A stretch of 46,601 nt of DNA from JBDSZL01 sp039925145 (GTDB taxonomy: Bacteria > Acidobacteriota > Vicinamibacteria > Vicinamibacterales > SCN-69-37): assembly GCA_039925145.1 (NCBI GenBank), contig JBDSZL010000006.1:1-46601 (forward strand), given 5' to 3'. The notes beneath the pieces were generated by a model. The model worked only from the letters and a program-made list of their open reading frames with translations. It did not search any database and was not told where the DNA came from. Both the position numbers and the translations under genes were made by a program. Of this stretch, positions 16,603 through 26,007 are shown in pieces. How positions within the stretch are numbered: the first letter of the stretch is position 1; each line of letters opens with the position of its first letter.

Positions 16603-18444
16603 ATGACACTGTCTCGACCTCTCGGGCTGTCGACGGCGTTTCGCATCCTCCAAGTGTTGGTGCTCTGCACGTGTGTGCCGGACGTGGCGATTGCGCTGCC
16701 CGCCTCGGGTCAGACCTCGCCAGGAACGCTGGAGAACGATCGAACCTGGAAGCAGCTCCGCAGCGGCGACCTCGTTGTAGTCAGCGACGACAGCGAGAGC
16801 ATCATGCGCCAGGCCCTCGAGGAGCTCGAGGGATTCAAACACGTGGTGAAAGTGCTCACACCGTCCTGGAATACGAGCTCCGAAGTGCAGACAGTCCTGA
16901 TCCTCTTCAAGAATCCGAGCGCATTCGATGAGTTCAAACCGCGAGACGCGGCCGGCCGCAAGCGGGATCTCGTGGTCGGTTACTTCTTGCGGCAGCCTCA
17001 CATCAATTACATGGTGACCTACGTCCAGCCTGGTGGGACGCTGGATCTCCAGGTGATCCTGCACGAATACACGCATTTCATGGTCTCCAGAAACGTAAGG
17101 TCCGTGCCCGTATGGTTCAACGAGGGCTTTGCGGAGTTCTACTCGACATTCCAAAGGACCGGGCACGACGGGAACCCGACCGTCGGCAGAATCCCCGACG
17201 ACCGATTGCGAACACTCAGGAGCGGGGCCCGTGTGCCGCTCGAAGCCATGCTCCGGCCCGATCAGTCCTGGAAACTCACGCGCGACGATCGCACCGTCGG
17301 GGCCTTTTACGCCCAGGCCTGGGCCCTTGTGCACTACCTGATCATCGGTCATGAAACCCGGCGTACCGGCCAACTGGACACCTACCTCCGTCGCCTTGCC
17401 GAAGGACGCTCGGTTGACGATGCCTTTGAGGAAGCGTTCCACACGACGTACGCGGGTCTCGAGAAGGAACTATGGGGCTACGTCCAGCGCTTCACGTTCC
17501 AAGCTCTGGCCTTAAACCAGCCGGCGCCAGTCGCAGAGTCCGGGCGCCGGGCGTCACCGATGCTCAAACGCGACGTCTTGCAGTTGCACGGAGACATCCT
17601 CGTGTCCGTGAATGCCCCGAGGGAAGGTCTGTCCCGGCTGAAACTGGCGGCGGCGGTCGATGCAGGGCATACCCCGACACTGGCGTCCCTCGGCCGAGCG
17701 CACATGGGCCTCGAGGACAACGCCGCGGCCCTCGCCGTGCTGCGGCCTGCCGCTGCCTCCGCTCCCGAAGACTTCGGGCTCCAGTTCTACCTTGGCAGTG
17801 CATTGCTCGAGGCCCAGGACTATAAAGACGCCGCTGAAGCCTCACGCAAGGCCGCTGCAATAGCACCTGGCAGCGGTTCGGCTTGGAGCCAGCTCAGCTC
17901 GGCGCTGCTGGCCCTCGGTCAAGCAGCGGACTCCGACGCCGCGCTAGTCCGTGCGGCAAGGGCCGACTCCCTGACCGAGTGGACGTACGTCCGCGCGCAG
18001 GCTGCGTGGCGTTTTGGCCTCGACCGGGCGGTGATCGACGATGTGGCCGCCACAATGAAACTTGGGCGCGTGGATGGGCAGACCAGTGCCTATGCGGCGT
18101 TGCTGGCCGCCGTTGCCTCTTGGCGCCTTCGGCAGCCAGCGCAAGTGATGCCCCTCTTGACGCAGGCCCGTCGCAACACGGATGAACGAGAATGGACGAC
18201 ACAGGTCCTCGAGTTTGCGCTTGGTCACATGCAAGGCGCCGATCTGCTGCGGCGCGCGAAGACCAACGGCGAGCAGACGGAAGCACACGCCTACTGGGGC
18301 TTGAAGCTCTTGTTCGACGGCCAGCGCGAGGCCGCAATGCCACACCTCACTTGGGTTCGCGATCGTGGCGCCCACGAATACGCCGAGTATGAATATGTTC
18401 GCGATGTGTTGAAGCTGCTCGGCGAGCCGACTGGTCGCCGCTGA
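16603..18444 (+). CDS. Secreted metallopeptidase-like protein with TPR repeats
   Basis: A 613-residue protein with a signal peptide (residues 1-33). A gluzincin-like peptidase region (about 45-330) carries the zinc motif HEYTH at 154-158 and a downstream NEGFAE at 173-178, whose first glutamate would be the third zinc ligand. This layout is seen in DUF1570-like and M1/M61-like proteins. From about 345 to 600 the protein is built of helical TPR repeats (LGRAHMGLEDNAAALAVLR, LGSALLEAQDYKDAAEASR). The expected place of action is the periplasm or outer surface; the substrate is unknown. Start ATG 16603 opens the signal peptide. The frame continues open to 16498 but that part is spacer-like. Stands alone between two damaged genes. 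Confidence 0.85.
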   Translation: MTLSRPLGLSTAFRILQVLVLCTCVPDVAIALPASGQTSPGTLENDRTWKQLRSGDLVVVSDDSESIMRQALEELEGFKHVVKVLTPSWNTSSEVQTVLILFKNPSAFDEFKPRDAAGRKRDLVVGYFLRQPHINYMVTYVQPGGTLDLQVILHEYTHFMVSRNVRSVPVWFNEGFAEFYSTFQRTGHDGNPTVGRIPDDRLRTLRSGARVPLEAMLRPDQSWKLTRDDRTVGAFYAQAWALVHYLIIGHETRRTGQLDTYLRRLAEGRSVDDAFEEAFHTTYAGLEKELWGYVQRFTFQALALNQPAPVAESGRRASPMLKRDVLQLHGDILVSVNAPREGLSRLKLAAAVDAGHTPTLASLGRAHMGLEDNAAALAVLRPAAASAPEDFGLQFYLGSALLEAQDYKDAAEASRKAAAIAPGSGSAWSQLSSALLALGQAADSDAALVRAARADSLTEWTYVRAQAAWRFGLDRAVIDDVAATMKLGRVDGQTSAYAALLAAVASWRLRQPAQVMPLLTQARRNTDEREWTTQVLEFALGHMQGADLLRRAKTNGEQTEAHAYWGLKLLFDGQREAAMPHLTWVRDRGAHEYAEYEYVRDVLKLLGEPTGRR

Positions 18445-18490
18445 GCGGTCAGCCTGGCAAACGCCGCCGACACGGGGAACCGGCGTTCCG

Positions 18491-19453
18491 CTACATGGAC
18501 TGACGCAGGGCCGCCACGGGCGCTACCTTCATGGCCCGCCTGGCCGGGATGTAGCATGCAGCGGCGGCCACTCCGGTCAGCAAGAGCGACACCGCGACAA
18601 ACGTGGTCGGATCGCTGGCCGTGACGCCAAACAGCAGACTCGACCCGATCGGCGCCAGCGCGATCGCGCCCAGCAGTCCGAGTCCCAGTCCCCACAGACT
18701 GAGGGCCATGCCTTCGCGAAGCACCATGCGAAGGATCTCGGTGGCTTCGGCGCCGACCGCGATACGAATGGCAATCTCGCGCGTCCGCATCGCGACGGAG
18801 TGCTGCATCAGCGCGAAGATCCCGATCGCGGCCATCAGCAGCGCTACAGCCGAGAAGCCAATCATTAGGGCTGTCTGGAAACGGCGCTGGGCCAGGAACG
18901 CCCCGTAACCGTCCTCGAGCGTTCTGACGCCGTAGATGGGAACGCGACGGTCGACGGCGCGGACGACAGTCTCCAGCGAGCGCGACAGCGTGAGCGGATC
19001 GTCCGACGACGTCCGCACGAGGAGGGTGACGAGCCGGGACGGGTTCTGCGCCAACGGTTCGAACATCTGCGCGATGGCCTCCCTCTCTGGTCCCTGGCGG
19101 TGCATTTCGCCCACGACGCCAACCACGGTGAACCAGGGTGCCTCTGCATCGACCGCCGCGAGCTTGAATCGGCGGCCTACCGAGTCCTCTCCTGGCCACA
19201 AGCGCCCCGCCATGGCGTCGTTGATCAGCGCGACTCTCGGGGCGTCCGGCGCATCCTCGGCGGAGAAGAGACGGCCCCGCAACAGAGGCGTGCCGACGGT
19301 GGCGAAGAAGCCACTGCTGACTTCGTCTCTCCGGAGTCGCAGTCTCTCGGAGACGGGGCCGCCCAGCGGTCAGTTGTGACCAGCAGTGGCGAGCCACTCC
19401 CAATCAGCAGGTCCCCGAAGATGCCGGCCGAGGATACGAAGCATTAGCGACAT
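18491..19453 (-). pseudogene. ADOP/MacB-type ABC permease remnant: start codons joined to the C-terminal third
   Basis: The C-terminal part is clear: a periplasmic MacB-like segment (SSGFFATVGTPLLRGRLFSA, ALINDAMAGRLWPGEDSVG) and three or four membrane helices with the FtsX signature (MRTREIAIRIAVGA), ending ARRAMKVAPVAALRQ. Upstream in the same frame is a TGA at 19370-19372, and just beyond it MSLMLRIL, the start found in the dispersed repeat. Between them the +1 frame reads IFGDLLIGSGSPLLVTTDR, which fits the missing permease part, so there is a frameshift near 19370 as well as a large internal deletion. About 500 residues of the usual 800 are absent. Not expected to be functional. Confidence 0.8.
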
Positions 19454-19460
19454 ACGCGGC
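19430..19460 (-). repeat. Dispersed repeat, partial copy C
   Basis: Shares GAGGATACGAAGCATTAGCG followed by ACATA(C)GCGGC with copy A at 15648 and then diverges. On the minus strand it contains the MSLMLRIL start of the broken ADOP permease. This copy ties the repeat to ADOP gene starts. Confidence 0.7.
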
Positions 19461-19479
19461 GACAGGCCCACGAAGCGCG

Positions 19480-19742
19480 CCATCGGGCCCCAGAACTGTG
19501 TCAAGTAAATCCGGTACTTCTCGGGCAAGCCTTTATGGTCTTTGTCGAGCACAAAGCCAGCCAGGTCTGGGTTTTGACGCGCACACACACTCGCCGCCAT
19601 CGCCCGACCATTGGGCCGGGACAGCACCCGGAGGCGATCTCCAATCGAGCCGGCCCGCTGTAGGCACTACCTTCCGAGCGAAGTCCGCCACAGATGCCGG
19701 CCGGTCAGCGCATCGAGTGTATAGAAGGAACGCCGGCCGAGC
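19480..19742 (-). pseudogene. PQQ-binding-like beta-propeller remnant
   Basis: The minus strand reads FYTLDALTGRHLWRTSLGR (about 19670-19740), a typical blade of a PQQ-like propeller, then a stop. A second open stretch (about 19470-19640; NPDLAGFVLDKDHKGLPEK, LTQFWGPMARFVGLSP) runs into the ADOP start. No intact gene remains. The first stretch is a fair match to the propeller motif; the second is unrecognised and may belong to another gene. Confidence 0.4.
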
Positions 19743-20312
19743 TCATGGCGCAACGTAGATGACCTCGAGGCGGCGAGTGCCGCCCGACAAGTGGTATCCG
19801 AGCACGGCGCCGGCAATGGGCAAGCCCACGAGCGACACGGTCATGAGGAACTGCTCGTCGGAACAGCCGCCGCCGCAGTCCTTGTAGGCCAGGAGAGTGG
19901 CCGTATACAACCCGAGCGCGAACCCTCCGCCGCCCCCCGCGATTGCACCAGCCACGGAGCCCTGACGCCCGGCGAGGCGCTCGACCCGAGTGATGTCTGT
20001 CCGTAACACGCGAATAGTCGGACGCGCGGCGGCTTCGAGATCCACGACCACAATCCCGGAGTCATCAGCTGACTCGAGACGACATCTCCTGACCCCGATC
20101 GTGTTCGCGGACACGATGATCGCGGTCGCCGGTTTGAGTCGGCGGACCCGATCCCAGTCCGTGCGGGGATCGCGGAGTTGGTGCCCCTCGGCGGCCGCGA
20201 CCGACCGCAGCAGGGTGTCGCGACTGAATATCCGTCGGTCCTGCTGTGCTTCCGAGCGTTGGGGCACCAGCAACAGCAGAAGTACCGTCACAAAAAGCGC
20301 GTGGCTTGTCAT
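19743..20312 (-). CDS. Secreted/membrane protein of unknown function
   Basis: A 189-residue protein with a signal peptide (MTSHALFVTVLLLLLVP up to EAQ). The central part is polar (RTDWDRVRRLKPATAIIV, DLEAAARPTIRVLRTDITRVERL). A glycine-rich hydrophobic stretch (GSVAGAIAGGGGGFALGLY) and a second hydrophobic stretch near the end (FLMTVSLVGLPIAGAVLGYHL) follow, and the protein ends VIYVAP. The layout suggests a periplasmic beta domain plus a glycine-zipper-like membrane hairpin. Start ATG 20312 has GAGGAG four bases upstream; the in-frame ATG 20330 lacks such a site. No family is recognised. Its left neighbour is a propeller remnant. Confidence 0.65.
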   Translation of the reverse strand: MTSHALFVTVLLLLLVPQRSEAQQDRRIFSRDTLLRSVAAAEGHQLRDPRTDWDRVRRLKPATAIIVSANTIGVRRCRLESADDSGIVVVDLEAAARPTIRVLRTDITRVERLAGRQGSVAGAIAGGGGGFALGLYTATLLAYKDCGGGCSDEQFLMTVSLVGLPIAGAVLGYHLSGGTRRLEVIYVAP

Positions 20313-20518
20313 ATCGCTCCTCACAGACATTCACTTGGTGGGCGTGCCTACACCTCACCAATGCGAATTCCGTGAGAGAAGCGGCTCAGCGGCGTTGGAG
20401 GAGATAGACGAAATACTTTGGCTGGGCCATGATGGCGGGCCGTGCAAGAACCCGGCCCCAATAGATCAGGCCGCAACCATGCAGGTTCTGCGCTCCTCCT
20501 CCCTCGTTCGGTCTGCGA

Positions 20519-20713
20519 GCAATCCCCGAGCTCTGCGACTCGGACGACTACGGATTCACCGATCGCCTCGTCACGGCGCAGGGTGTCCTTGGAATGAACG
20601 TCGCGATGACCTCGCGCCTGCACGCATTCGTGAACGACTGCCTATCGCAGCCGTTCACCGCGGCACTCGGTGACGTGAGCGTCCTGACCGGTCTCAAGAT
20701 CAGGCTCCGCTAG
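20519..20713 (+). pseudogene. C-terminal fragment of an unrecognised gene
   Basis: A 64-codon open stretch without a start, reading PELCDSDDYGFTDRLVTAQG, then MTSRLHAFVNDCLSQPFTA and ending LTGLKIRLR with TAG at 20711. Composition and codon use look coding, but no homologous family is recognised. The rest of the 20331-20803 interval shows no other supportable gene. It may be the tail of a deleted outer-membrane or secreted protein. Confidence 0.3.
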
Positions 20714-20803
20714 GAGGCTGCTGAAACACGCAGCCTCCCCAGTACGGAGTCAGAACTACGAAGTGGACGAAACTGGTCAGATTCAGCCGCGCGACGCTGA
20801 TGA

Positions 20804-22417
20804 CTACGGCCGGCACTCGAAGCTGCCGGCGTCCTCGGGATTGCCCTGTCCTTTGTAGTGCGCGTGCAGCGGGTAGGCGCACAGCGGCCGGCTGCGCTCC
20901 GGGAACGCACGGCCGGTGGCCTCTATGTGCTCGGGTGCGACTCCGTCCTCGACCCAGCGTATCATCGCGCCGAGCGCGTCGAAACGGTCGAGCGCTGGGC
21001 CGCCGCCGCAGTGGCCGGCGCCGGGCACGAGAAACAGCCGGCTCCATTCGCGCACCTTATCGGCGCCGCCGTTGGCCTCCGTCATCCGGTTGTAGTAGTC
21101 GATGGTATCGAGCGCCGAGAACCACGGATCGCTGACACCGTGCCAGAACAGGAGCTTGCCGCCGCGACCTGAGAACGTATTGAGATTCGTCCACCGGGCC
21201 GACGTCGACAATGGTGAGCCTGGGTCGTTCTGTGCGCGTTCGACGGCCGCGTCGACATCCATCCCGATCGTGTTCCCGGCCCCGCCGACGACCTGTCCTC
21301 CATGGAGAAGACCTGCCACGCCCTGCGTCGAGGCCAGGCCCATGTCCCATGGAAAGCCGGGATACACCTGGCGGCCTGTCGAATCGCGCGGGCCGGCAAA
21401 CGCCTTCGCGAGGGCCGCGGCTTGCTGCGGTGAGAGGCAGCGATCGCCTGGCGCCGAGCCGCCGCAAACGAGCGTCTTGGGGTCGAAGCGACACGCGTTC
21501 ACATCGAAGATCATGCGATCGACGATGCCGTCCTTCGCATCGCACGCGGCAGCAATGCCGTCGAGCACGCCCTGCTTCTGCGGCTCGCTCAGCGCTTGCC
21601 GCGTGATCGGTTGTCCCTGCGCATCCTTCGGCGCCACCTCGTTGAGCGTCGTCGCCACCCACCGGTCGCCGATGCCCGAATAGTTCGTGCGCATCGCCGG
21701 GGCCCCCGCGATGACCGCGTCGAACAGCAGCGGGTAGCGCTGGCTCACCAGCATCGCTTCGCGGCCGCCGGTGGAGCAGCCGGCGAAATACGAATGCGCC
21801 GGGGCCGTGCCGTACTGCCGCGTGACGATGCGCTTCGCGATTTCGGCCACACGGCCGATGGCGGCGTACGCGAAGTCGAGGCTCGCCTGCTGGTCCTGCT
21901 GAAAGGTCGCGTCGAAGGAGCCGCTCCCGGTGTGCCCCGTATCCGTGCTAACGACGGCAAAGCCGCGCATCATGGCGGAACGATCGCCGGCCGCCGACGT
22001 CCCAAGCGGGTTGCCGACGCTGCCATTCGTGCCGCCGCCGCCCTGCATCAGGGTGCGGCCGTTCCACGCTTCCGGCATCGCAACGGCGAACCCAATCCCG
22101 TAGGTCGTCCCGTTCGGGACGCCGGTACGGCGATCGATGACGCCATCCAGCCGGCAGTAGGCCGGCAGGCTCGTCGGTGCCGGCGGCGGTCCGCCCGCCC
22201 GTGCTCCCGGCAGCGGCGCACCCGCTGCGAACCATCGCGTGTTGGTGACGACGAGCGCGACGCCGTCGAGCGACAGTTGCCGCAGCGCATCGCACGCGGC
22301 GGGGGTCGTACGCGCGACCACGGCAGGCGCTGCCGACGCGGGTGTCGTGGACGGACGTGTTGACTGCGCCCACGCGGGGACGGACAGGACCACGACGACG
22401 AAGAGGGCGGCTCTCAT
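20804..22417 (-). CDS. Tannase/feruloyl esterase family protein
   Basis: A 537-residue secreted esterase. The signal peptide covers residues 1-18 (MRAALFVVVVLSVPAWAQ). The alpha/beta-hydrolase core has the nucleophile motif GCSTGGRE (Ser at about 215), an aspartate in HGVSDPWFS and a histidine in PGAGHCGGG. The cysteines directly beside the catalytic serine and histidine form the CS-D-HC arrangement characteristic of this family, where a disulfide joins the two residues. A cysteine-rich lid with calcium-site-like acidic residues (ACDAKDGIVDR) lies between. It should cleave plant-derived feruloyl or galloyl esters; the exact substrate is unknown. Two adjacent ATGs are present: 22417 has GAGGAG five bases upstream and is preferred over 22420. 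The frame stays open to 22537. Confidence 0.93.
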   Translation of the reverse strand: MRAALFVVVVLSVPAWAQSTRPSTTPASAAPAVVARTTPAACDALRQLSLDGVALVVTNTRWFAAGAPLPGARAGGPPPAPTSLPAYCRLDGVIDRRTGVPNGTTYGIGFAVAMPEAWNGRTLMQGGGGTNGSVGNPLGTSAAGDRSAMMRGFAVVSTDTGHTGSGSFDATFQQDQQASLDFAYAAIGRVAEIAKRIVTRQYGTAPAHSYFAGCSTGGREAMLVSQRYPLLFDAVIAGAPAMRTNYSGIGDRWVATTLNEVAPKDAQGQPITRQALSEPQKQGVLDGIAAACDAKDGIVDRMIFDVNACRFDPKTLVCGGSAPGDRCLSPQQAAALAKAFAGPRDSTGRQVYPGFPWDMGLASTQGVAGLLHGGQVVGGAGNTIGMDVDAAVERAQNDPGSPLSTSARWTNLNTFSGRGGKLLFWHGVSDPWFSALDTIDYYNRMTEANGGADKVREWSRLFLVPGAGHCGGGPALDRFDALGAMIRWVEDGVAPEHIEATGRAFPERSRPLCAYPLHAHYKGQGNPEDAGSFECRP

Positions 22418-22842
22418 CATGACTCCTCGGGCTGCATCGGCGACGGCTCCGACCTCGACGCTCCCGACGCCTGCGAACAAACCGGCGGCGGTGAGCGGCG
22501 TGCGCTTGCGGCTGTCAGTGCTGCGGTTCATTTGCAACTTCGGAGAATCATAGGCTGTCGCTTTCCAGTATCCAACTCCAGAGTGACAGCGTCGATCCTT
22601 CGGTACTTCACCGGCCGGGACGCGCCGGCCTGGGCCTGGTCACCTGCCTCAAGTGCCGGCGCGAGCCCCGAGACCTCCTCGGAACAGCTCACATGTCGCG
22701 TCGTGCTGGGTTCCCTCATCCCGCCAAGCGGCGGCACTCCTCGGGGTCAGTCGGAGCACGGCGCATCGCTGGCTGTCTCGGTGAATGGGGCGCGGCTGGT
22801 TGAGGGCAGACTTGGATCAGCCGCGACACCCCCGCGAGTGTC
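22418..22842. other. Intergenic region, nothing recognised
   Basis: Upstream region of the tannase gene (its promoter must lie here if it is monocistronic) and downstream of the RibD_C fragment. No RNA gene, hairpin terminator or coding similarity could be supported. Several short open frames on both strands lack starts with ribosome sites. Confidence 0.4.
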
Positions 22843-23181
22843 TCAGTGTGAGTGCCGTACGCGATATTCGAGTTGAATGATTCCCGACGTCTCATAAATT
22901 CGGTGGCGTTCCAAGAACAACCTGGCCGATGAGCTGCGCGCCGGGAGCATCGGAACGCCGCCGCCAAGAAGGACCGGAATGATGGCCGGCTCGACGGTGT
23001 CCACTAGCTCGGCATCAAGCAGCGCCCGGAACAGCTCGCCCCCGCCGTGCAGCCAGATATCCTTCCCTGACTGGCCTCTCAGCACCTCGACGTCATCGTG
23101 TTCTCGCGGACGCTTCGACAGGACGACTATCCCGCGGTTTCAATCGTCCACAGCGATCCTGCCGACACAGTCAGAGTGCTG
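22843..23181 (-). pseudogene. RibD_C/dihydrofolate-reductase-like protein, C-terminal part with internal inversion
   Basis: The minus strand from about 23085 to 22843 encodes the conserved C-terminus of a RibD_C-type reductase (SGKDIWLHGGGELFRALL, VDTVEPAIIPVLLGGGVP, HRIYETSGIIQLEY). The segment that should precede it (VFSRTLRQDDYPAVSIVHSD, then PADTVRVL) is encoded on the opposite strand at 23098-23181. Flipping 23080-23181 restores one continuous frame: LDVIVFSRTLRQ up to VRVLRGQSGKDIWL. The N-terminal half of the gene is missing, because the divergent ADOP gene starts 65 bp beyond. As it stands the minus frame meets TGA near 23145. Function lost. Confidence 0.75.
23080..23181. repeat. Inverted repeats CAGCAC / GTGCTG bounding a 102-bp inverted segment
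   Basis: CAGCAC at 23080-23085 and GTGCTG at 23176-23181 are perfect inverted repeats exactly at the points where coding similarity switches strand. The segment is 102 bp (34 codons), so both orientations keep frame. Short repeats of this size fit microhomology-mediated or replication-slippage inversion. A site-specific invertase is not evident nearby. Confidence 0.6.
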
Positions 23182-23245
23182 GGCGGCCGTGCAGGTGGCA
23201 CTCGGTCCACACCCAACCAGCGCCGCCGCCCGACGTCTAACTGCC

Positions 23246-25706
23246 ATGGTCGCGGATTTTTACTTCGCCTTCCGTTCTCTGCGTGCTACGCCGGGGTTCA
23301 CCCTGACGGCACTGCTGGTGCTGACGCTCGGCATCGGCGCCACGACGGCCGTCTACTCGGTCGTCGACGCGGTCGCGCTCCGTGGACTGCCGTTCGATGA
23401 CGCCGATCGATTGATGGTCGTCGCCGAAACGAACCCGACGGGGAAGGGGTTCGTCGACGGCTTCGCGGCGGCGCCCAACTTCTACGACTGGCGTGCGCAG
23501 CAGAAGGTGTTCGATGACCTTGCCGCGTTTCAGGCGCGCAGGCTGACTGTGCGCACCAACGGCGAACTCGAGACGCTGCACGCGATGATGGTGTCGTCAA
23601 GCCTGTTCCCGATGTTGCGCGCGGCGCCGGCGATGGGCCGCATCTTTCCGGCCGACCGCGAGGTCATGGGGCAGCATCGAGTGGCGGTCATCAGCGACAG
23701 GCTATGGCGCAGCCGGTTCGCGGCGAATCCGAACATCATCGGTTCCACCTTCACCGTCGGCGACGGCACCGCGACGAACTCCGCGCGCGCGGATGAGGGG
23801 TTGTGGGAGATCGTGGGCGTGATGCCTCCGGCATTCGCATTTCCCATCGGGCAGCTGCGTCCTATCGACGTGTGGACGCCCTACGTGCCGTCGACAGCCG
23901 AGTTTCCACGCGGTGACGGCAGTGCGCGCAACTATAACGTGCAGGTGCTCGGCCGATTGAAGCCGGGTGTGAGCCGGGAGCAGGCGCTGGCGCAGATGGA
24001 GCAAATCACTGGCGCCCTGAAGACGCAGTATCCGCAGTGGTTCCGCGATCGTTGGGTGGGCGTCACGCCGCTGCACGAGTCGATCGTGGGCCGCACGCGC
24101 TCGTGGATGCTGATGTTGTTGGGCGCCGTCGCGTTCGTGCTGCTCATCGCGTGCGTGAACGTCGCGAACCTCATGCTCACGCGTGCGTCGGCGCGGACGC
24201 GCGACGTGACGGTGCGCGCGGCGCTTGGGGCGTCGCGCTGGCAACTTGCGCGCGCCCTCCTTGCTGAGAGTCTGCTGTTGTCTGTCGTCGGCACCGTCCT
24301 GGGCGTCGGACTCGCCGCGTGGGGCGTCGCTGTGCTCCGCGCCACGCTGCCACCGGCGTTGCCACGTCTCGCCGACATCGGGATCGATCTCCGCGTGCTG
24401 CTCGCCGCGTCCTCCGCCGCGCTGACGACAGGCGTCTTCTTCGGCCTTCTTCCGGCGATTCAGTGCTCGCGGCCGCAGCTCTCAACGGCGCTGCGTGAAG
24501 GCGGCCGATCGGGGCACGTCGGCATGCGTCAGCGCGCGCAGACCGTGCTGCTCGTCACCGAGGTGGCGCTCGCCGTCGTGCTGCTCATCGGTGCCGGATT
24601 GTTCGTGACGAGCTTCTCGAGACTCAGCCGCGTGGATCTCGGGATCGATGTCGAGCGCGTGCTCACGATCGCTGTCTCGCCGAGCATCGACTTCTCCAAA
24701 GAGCGCATCGACGCCGACATGGGCGCGCGCCGGAGCAATCATCACGCGCGTGCTCGACCGCGCGCGCACGCTGCCGGGTGTCGATGTCGCGGCCTTTTCC
24801 TCCGGCAGCGCGCCGCTCGGTGGAGGCTACAGCCGCACGAGGTTCACGCTGCCAGGGCAGCCGAACTCCACCGATCCTGACGACAGTCCGGACATCAAGC
24901 ACATCGCGGGCGACTACTTCCGCGCCGTCGGTGTGCCGCTCCTGCGCGGGCGCGCGTTCACCGACGCCGATCTCGCGAAGGGCGCCGTGCCGGTCGTAAT
25001 CATCAACGACATCGCCGCCGACCGCTTCTTCAAAGGCAAGGACCCGATTGGCACCATGGTCGACACCAACGGCTCGCGCACGATTGTGGGCGTGGCGCGT
25101 GCGTCACGATTGGGCGGGCCGGAGTCGACCCTGCGTCCCGAGGTGTACCTGCCGATGACCGTGTCACGCGCGTTCTGTGGCTGGCTGTATCTGCGCACAT
25201 CGCGCGATCCGGCCATCCTCTCGAACGACGCGCGTGCGCTCGTCCGCGCCGAACTGCCGAACGTCATCGTGCCTGAGGCGCAGACGATGAGGAGTTTGTA
25301 CGACCGGTTGGTGGTGCAGCGACGCTTCAACATGATCATGCTGGCCCTGTTCGGCGGTCTGGCGATGATGATTGCCGCCGTCGGCGTCTACGGTGTGATG
25401 GCGTACACCGTCGAACAGCGCACCGCGGAGATCGGCGTGCGCATGGCCTTGGGGGCGCAACCCGGGCAGGTGTTGCGGATGATCCTGTCGCGCGCCACGA
25501 TCTGCATGTCGATGGGGATTGGGATTGGCGTGACGGCCGGCTGGTTCCTAGCGCGGCTCGTCGGGGCGTTCCTCTTCCAGGTCGAGTCGCACGATCCGAT
25601 CGTGTACGTCGGCGCCTCACTGGTGCTCATCGCGGCCGGGCTCGTCGCTGCGTTCCTGCCGGCGCGTCGGGCGTCAAAGGTCGATCCGGTCAGCGCCCTG
25701 CGATAG
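23246..25706 (+). pseudogene. ADOP/MacB-type ABC permease with one frameshift
   Basis: An approximately 820-codon permease in two frames. Part 1 (23246 to about 24730) starts MVADFYFAFRSLRATPGFTL, has the first membrane helix, a large periplasmic MacB domain, three helices (the FtsX core LLIACVNVANLMLTRASART, TVRAALGASRWQL) and a fourth helix near 24590. Part 2 (about 24725-25706, one frame over) resumes AGAIITRVLDRARTLPGVD and runs to the C-terminal FtsX domain (RTAEIGVRMALGAQPGQVL), ending ARRASKVDPVSALR. The switch is in the GC run near 24721-24735, where removing one base restores the frame. A sequencing error would make this an intact gene. Such permeases act in macrolide- or peptide-type export; no partner ATPase lies beside it. 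Start ATG 23246; the frame is open further upstream. Confidence 0.85.
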
Positions 25707-25897
25707 AGGTCGCAACCTGCCGCCTGGTGCGGGCGTATCTCGTCACGTTGATGAGGGGCCTCACGAGCACCGTTCTTGTCGCCGCGCTGGCGCTCGCACG
25801 TCCGTCCGCGCAGAGACCGCCAATTTCGGCGGCCCCTGCGAACGCGTTGCGGCGTACGGGTCCGCATCGAGCGAAGTCGAGAGGGCGATCCAAGGGG

Positions 25898-26007
25898 TCA
25901 GTCGTTCTTGTAGGGCGCTTTTTCATGACTGGTGGCCCTCCGTGCGCCAATGATGCGAATCAGATCCCGCTGAACCTCGGCGTGCACGACATAGAGGAGA
26001 CGCTGTC
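25898..26007 (-). pseudogene. BrnT-type toxin, C-terminal remnant
   Basis: About 36 codons immediately after vapC: RQRLLYVVHAEVQRDLIRI, then IGARRATSHEKAPY and a stop. This matches the last strands of BrnT toxins (R-I-I-x-A-R-R-A-T-x-H-E). The N-terminal half and the BrnA antitoxin are absent. It indicates a second toxin-antitoxin module once sat here and was cut by the vapBC unit or a deletion. Downstream (25707-25897) only a signal-peptide-like start at about 25751 on the plus strand is seen, with nothing after it. Confidence 0.55.

Noticed and set aside
22979..23245. N-terminal extension of the ADOP permease at 23246
   Set aside because: This part overlaps the RibD_C fragment; the permease motif begins at ATG 23246.
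25727..25890. Secreted protein starting at about 25751 (signal-peptide-like MRGLTSTVLVAALALA)
   Set aside because: Only the signal-like start is present; similarity and frame quality are lost within about 40 codons, so it is at most a gene start fragment.
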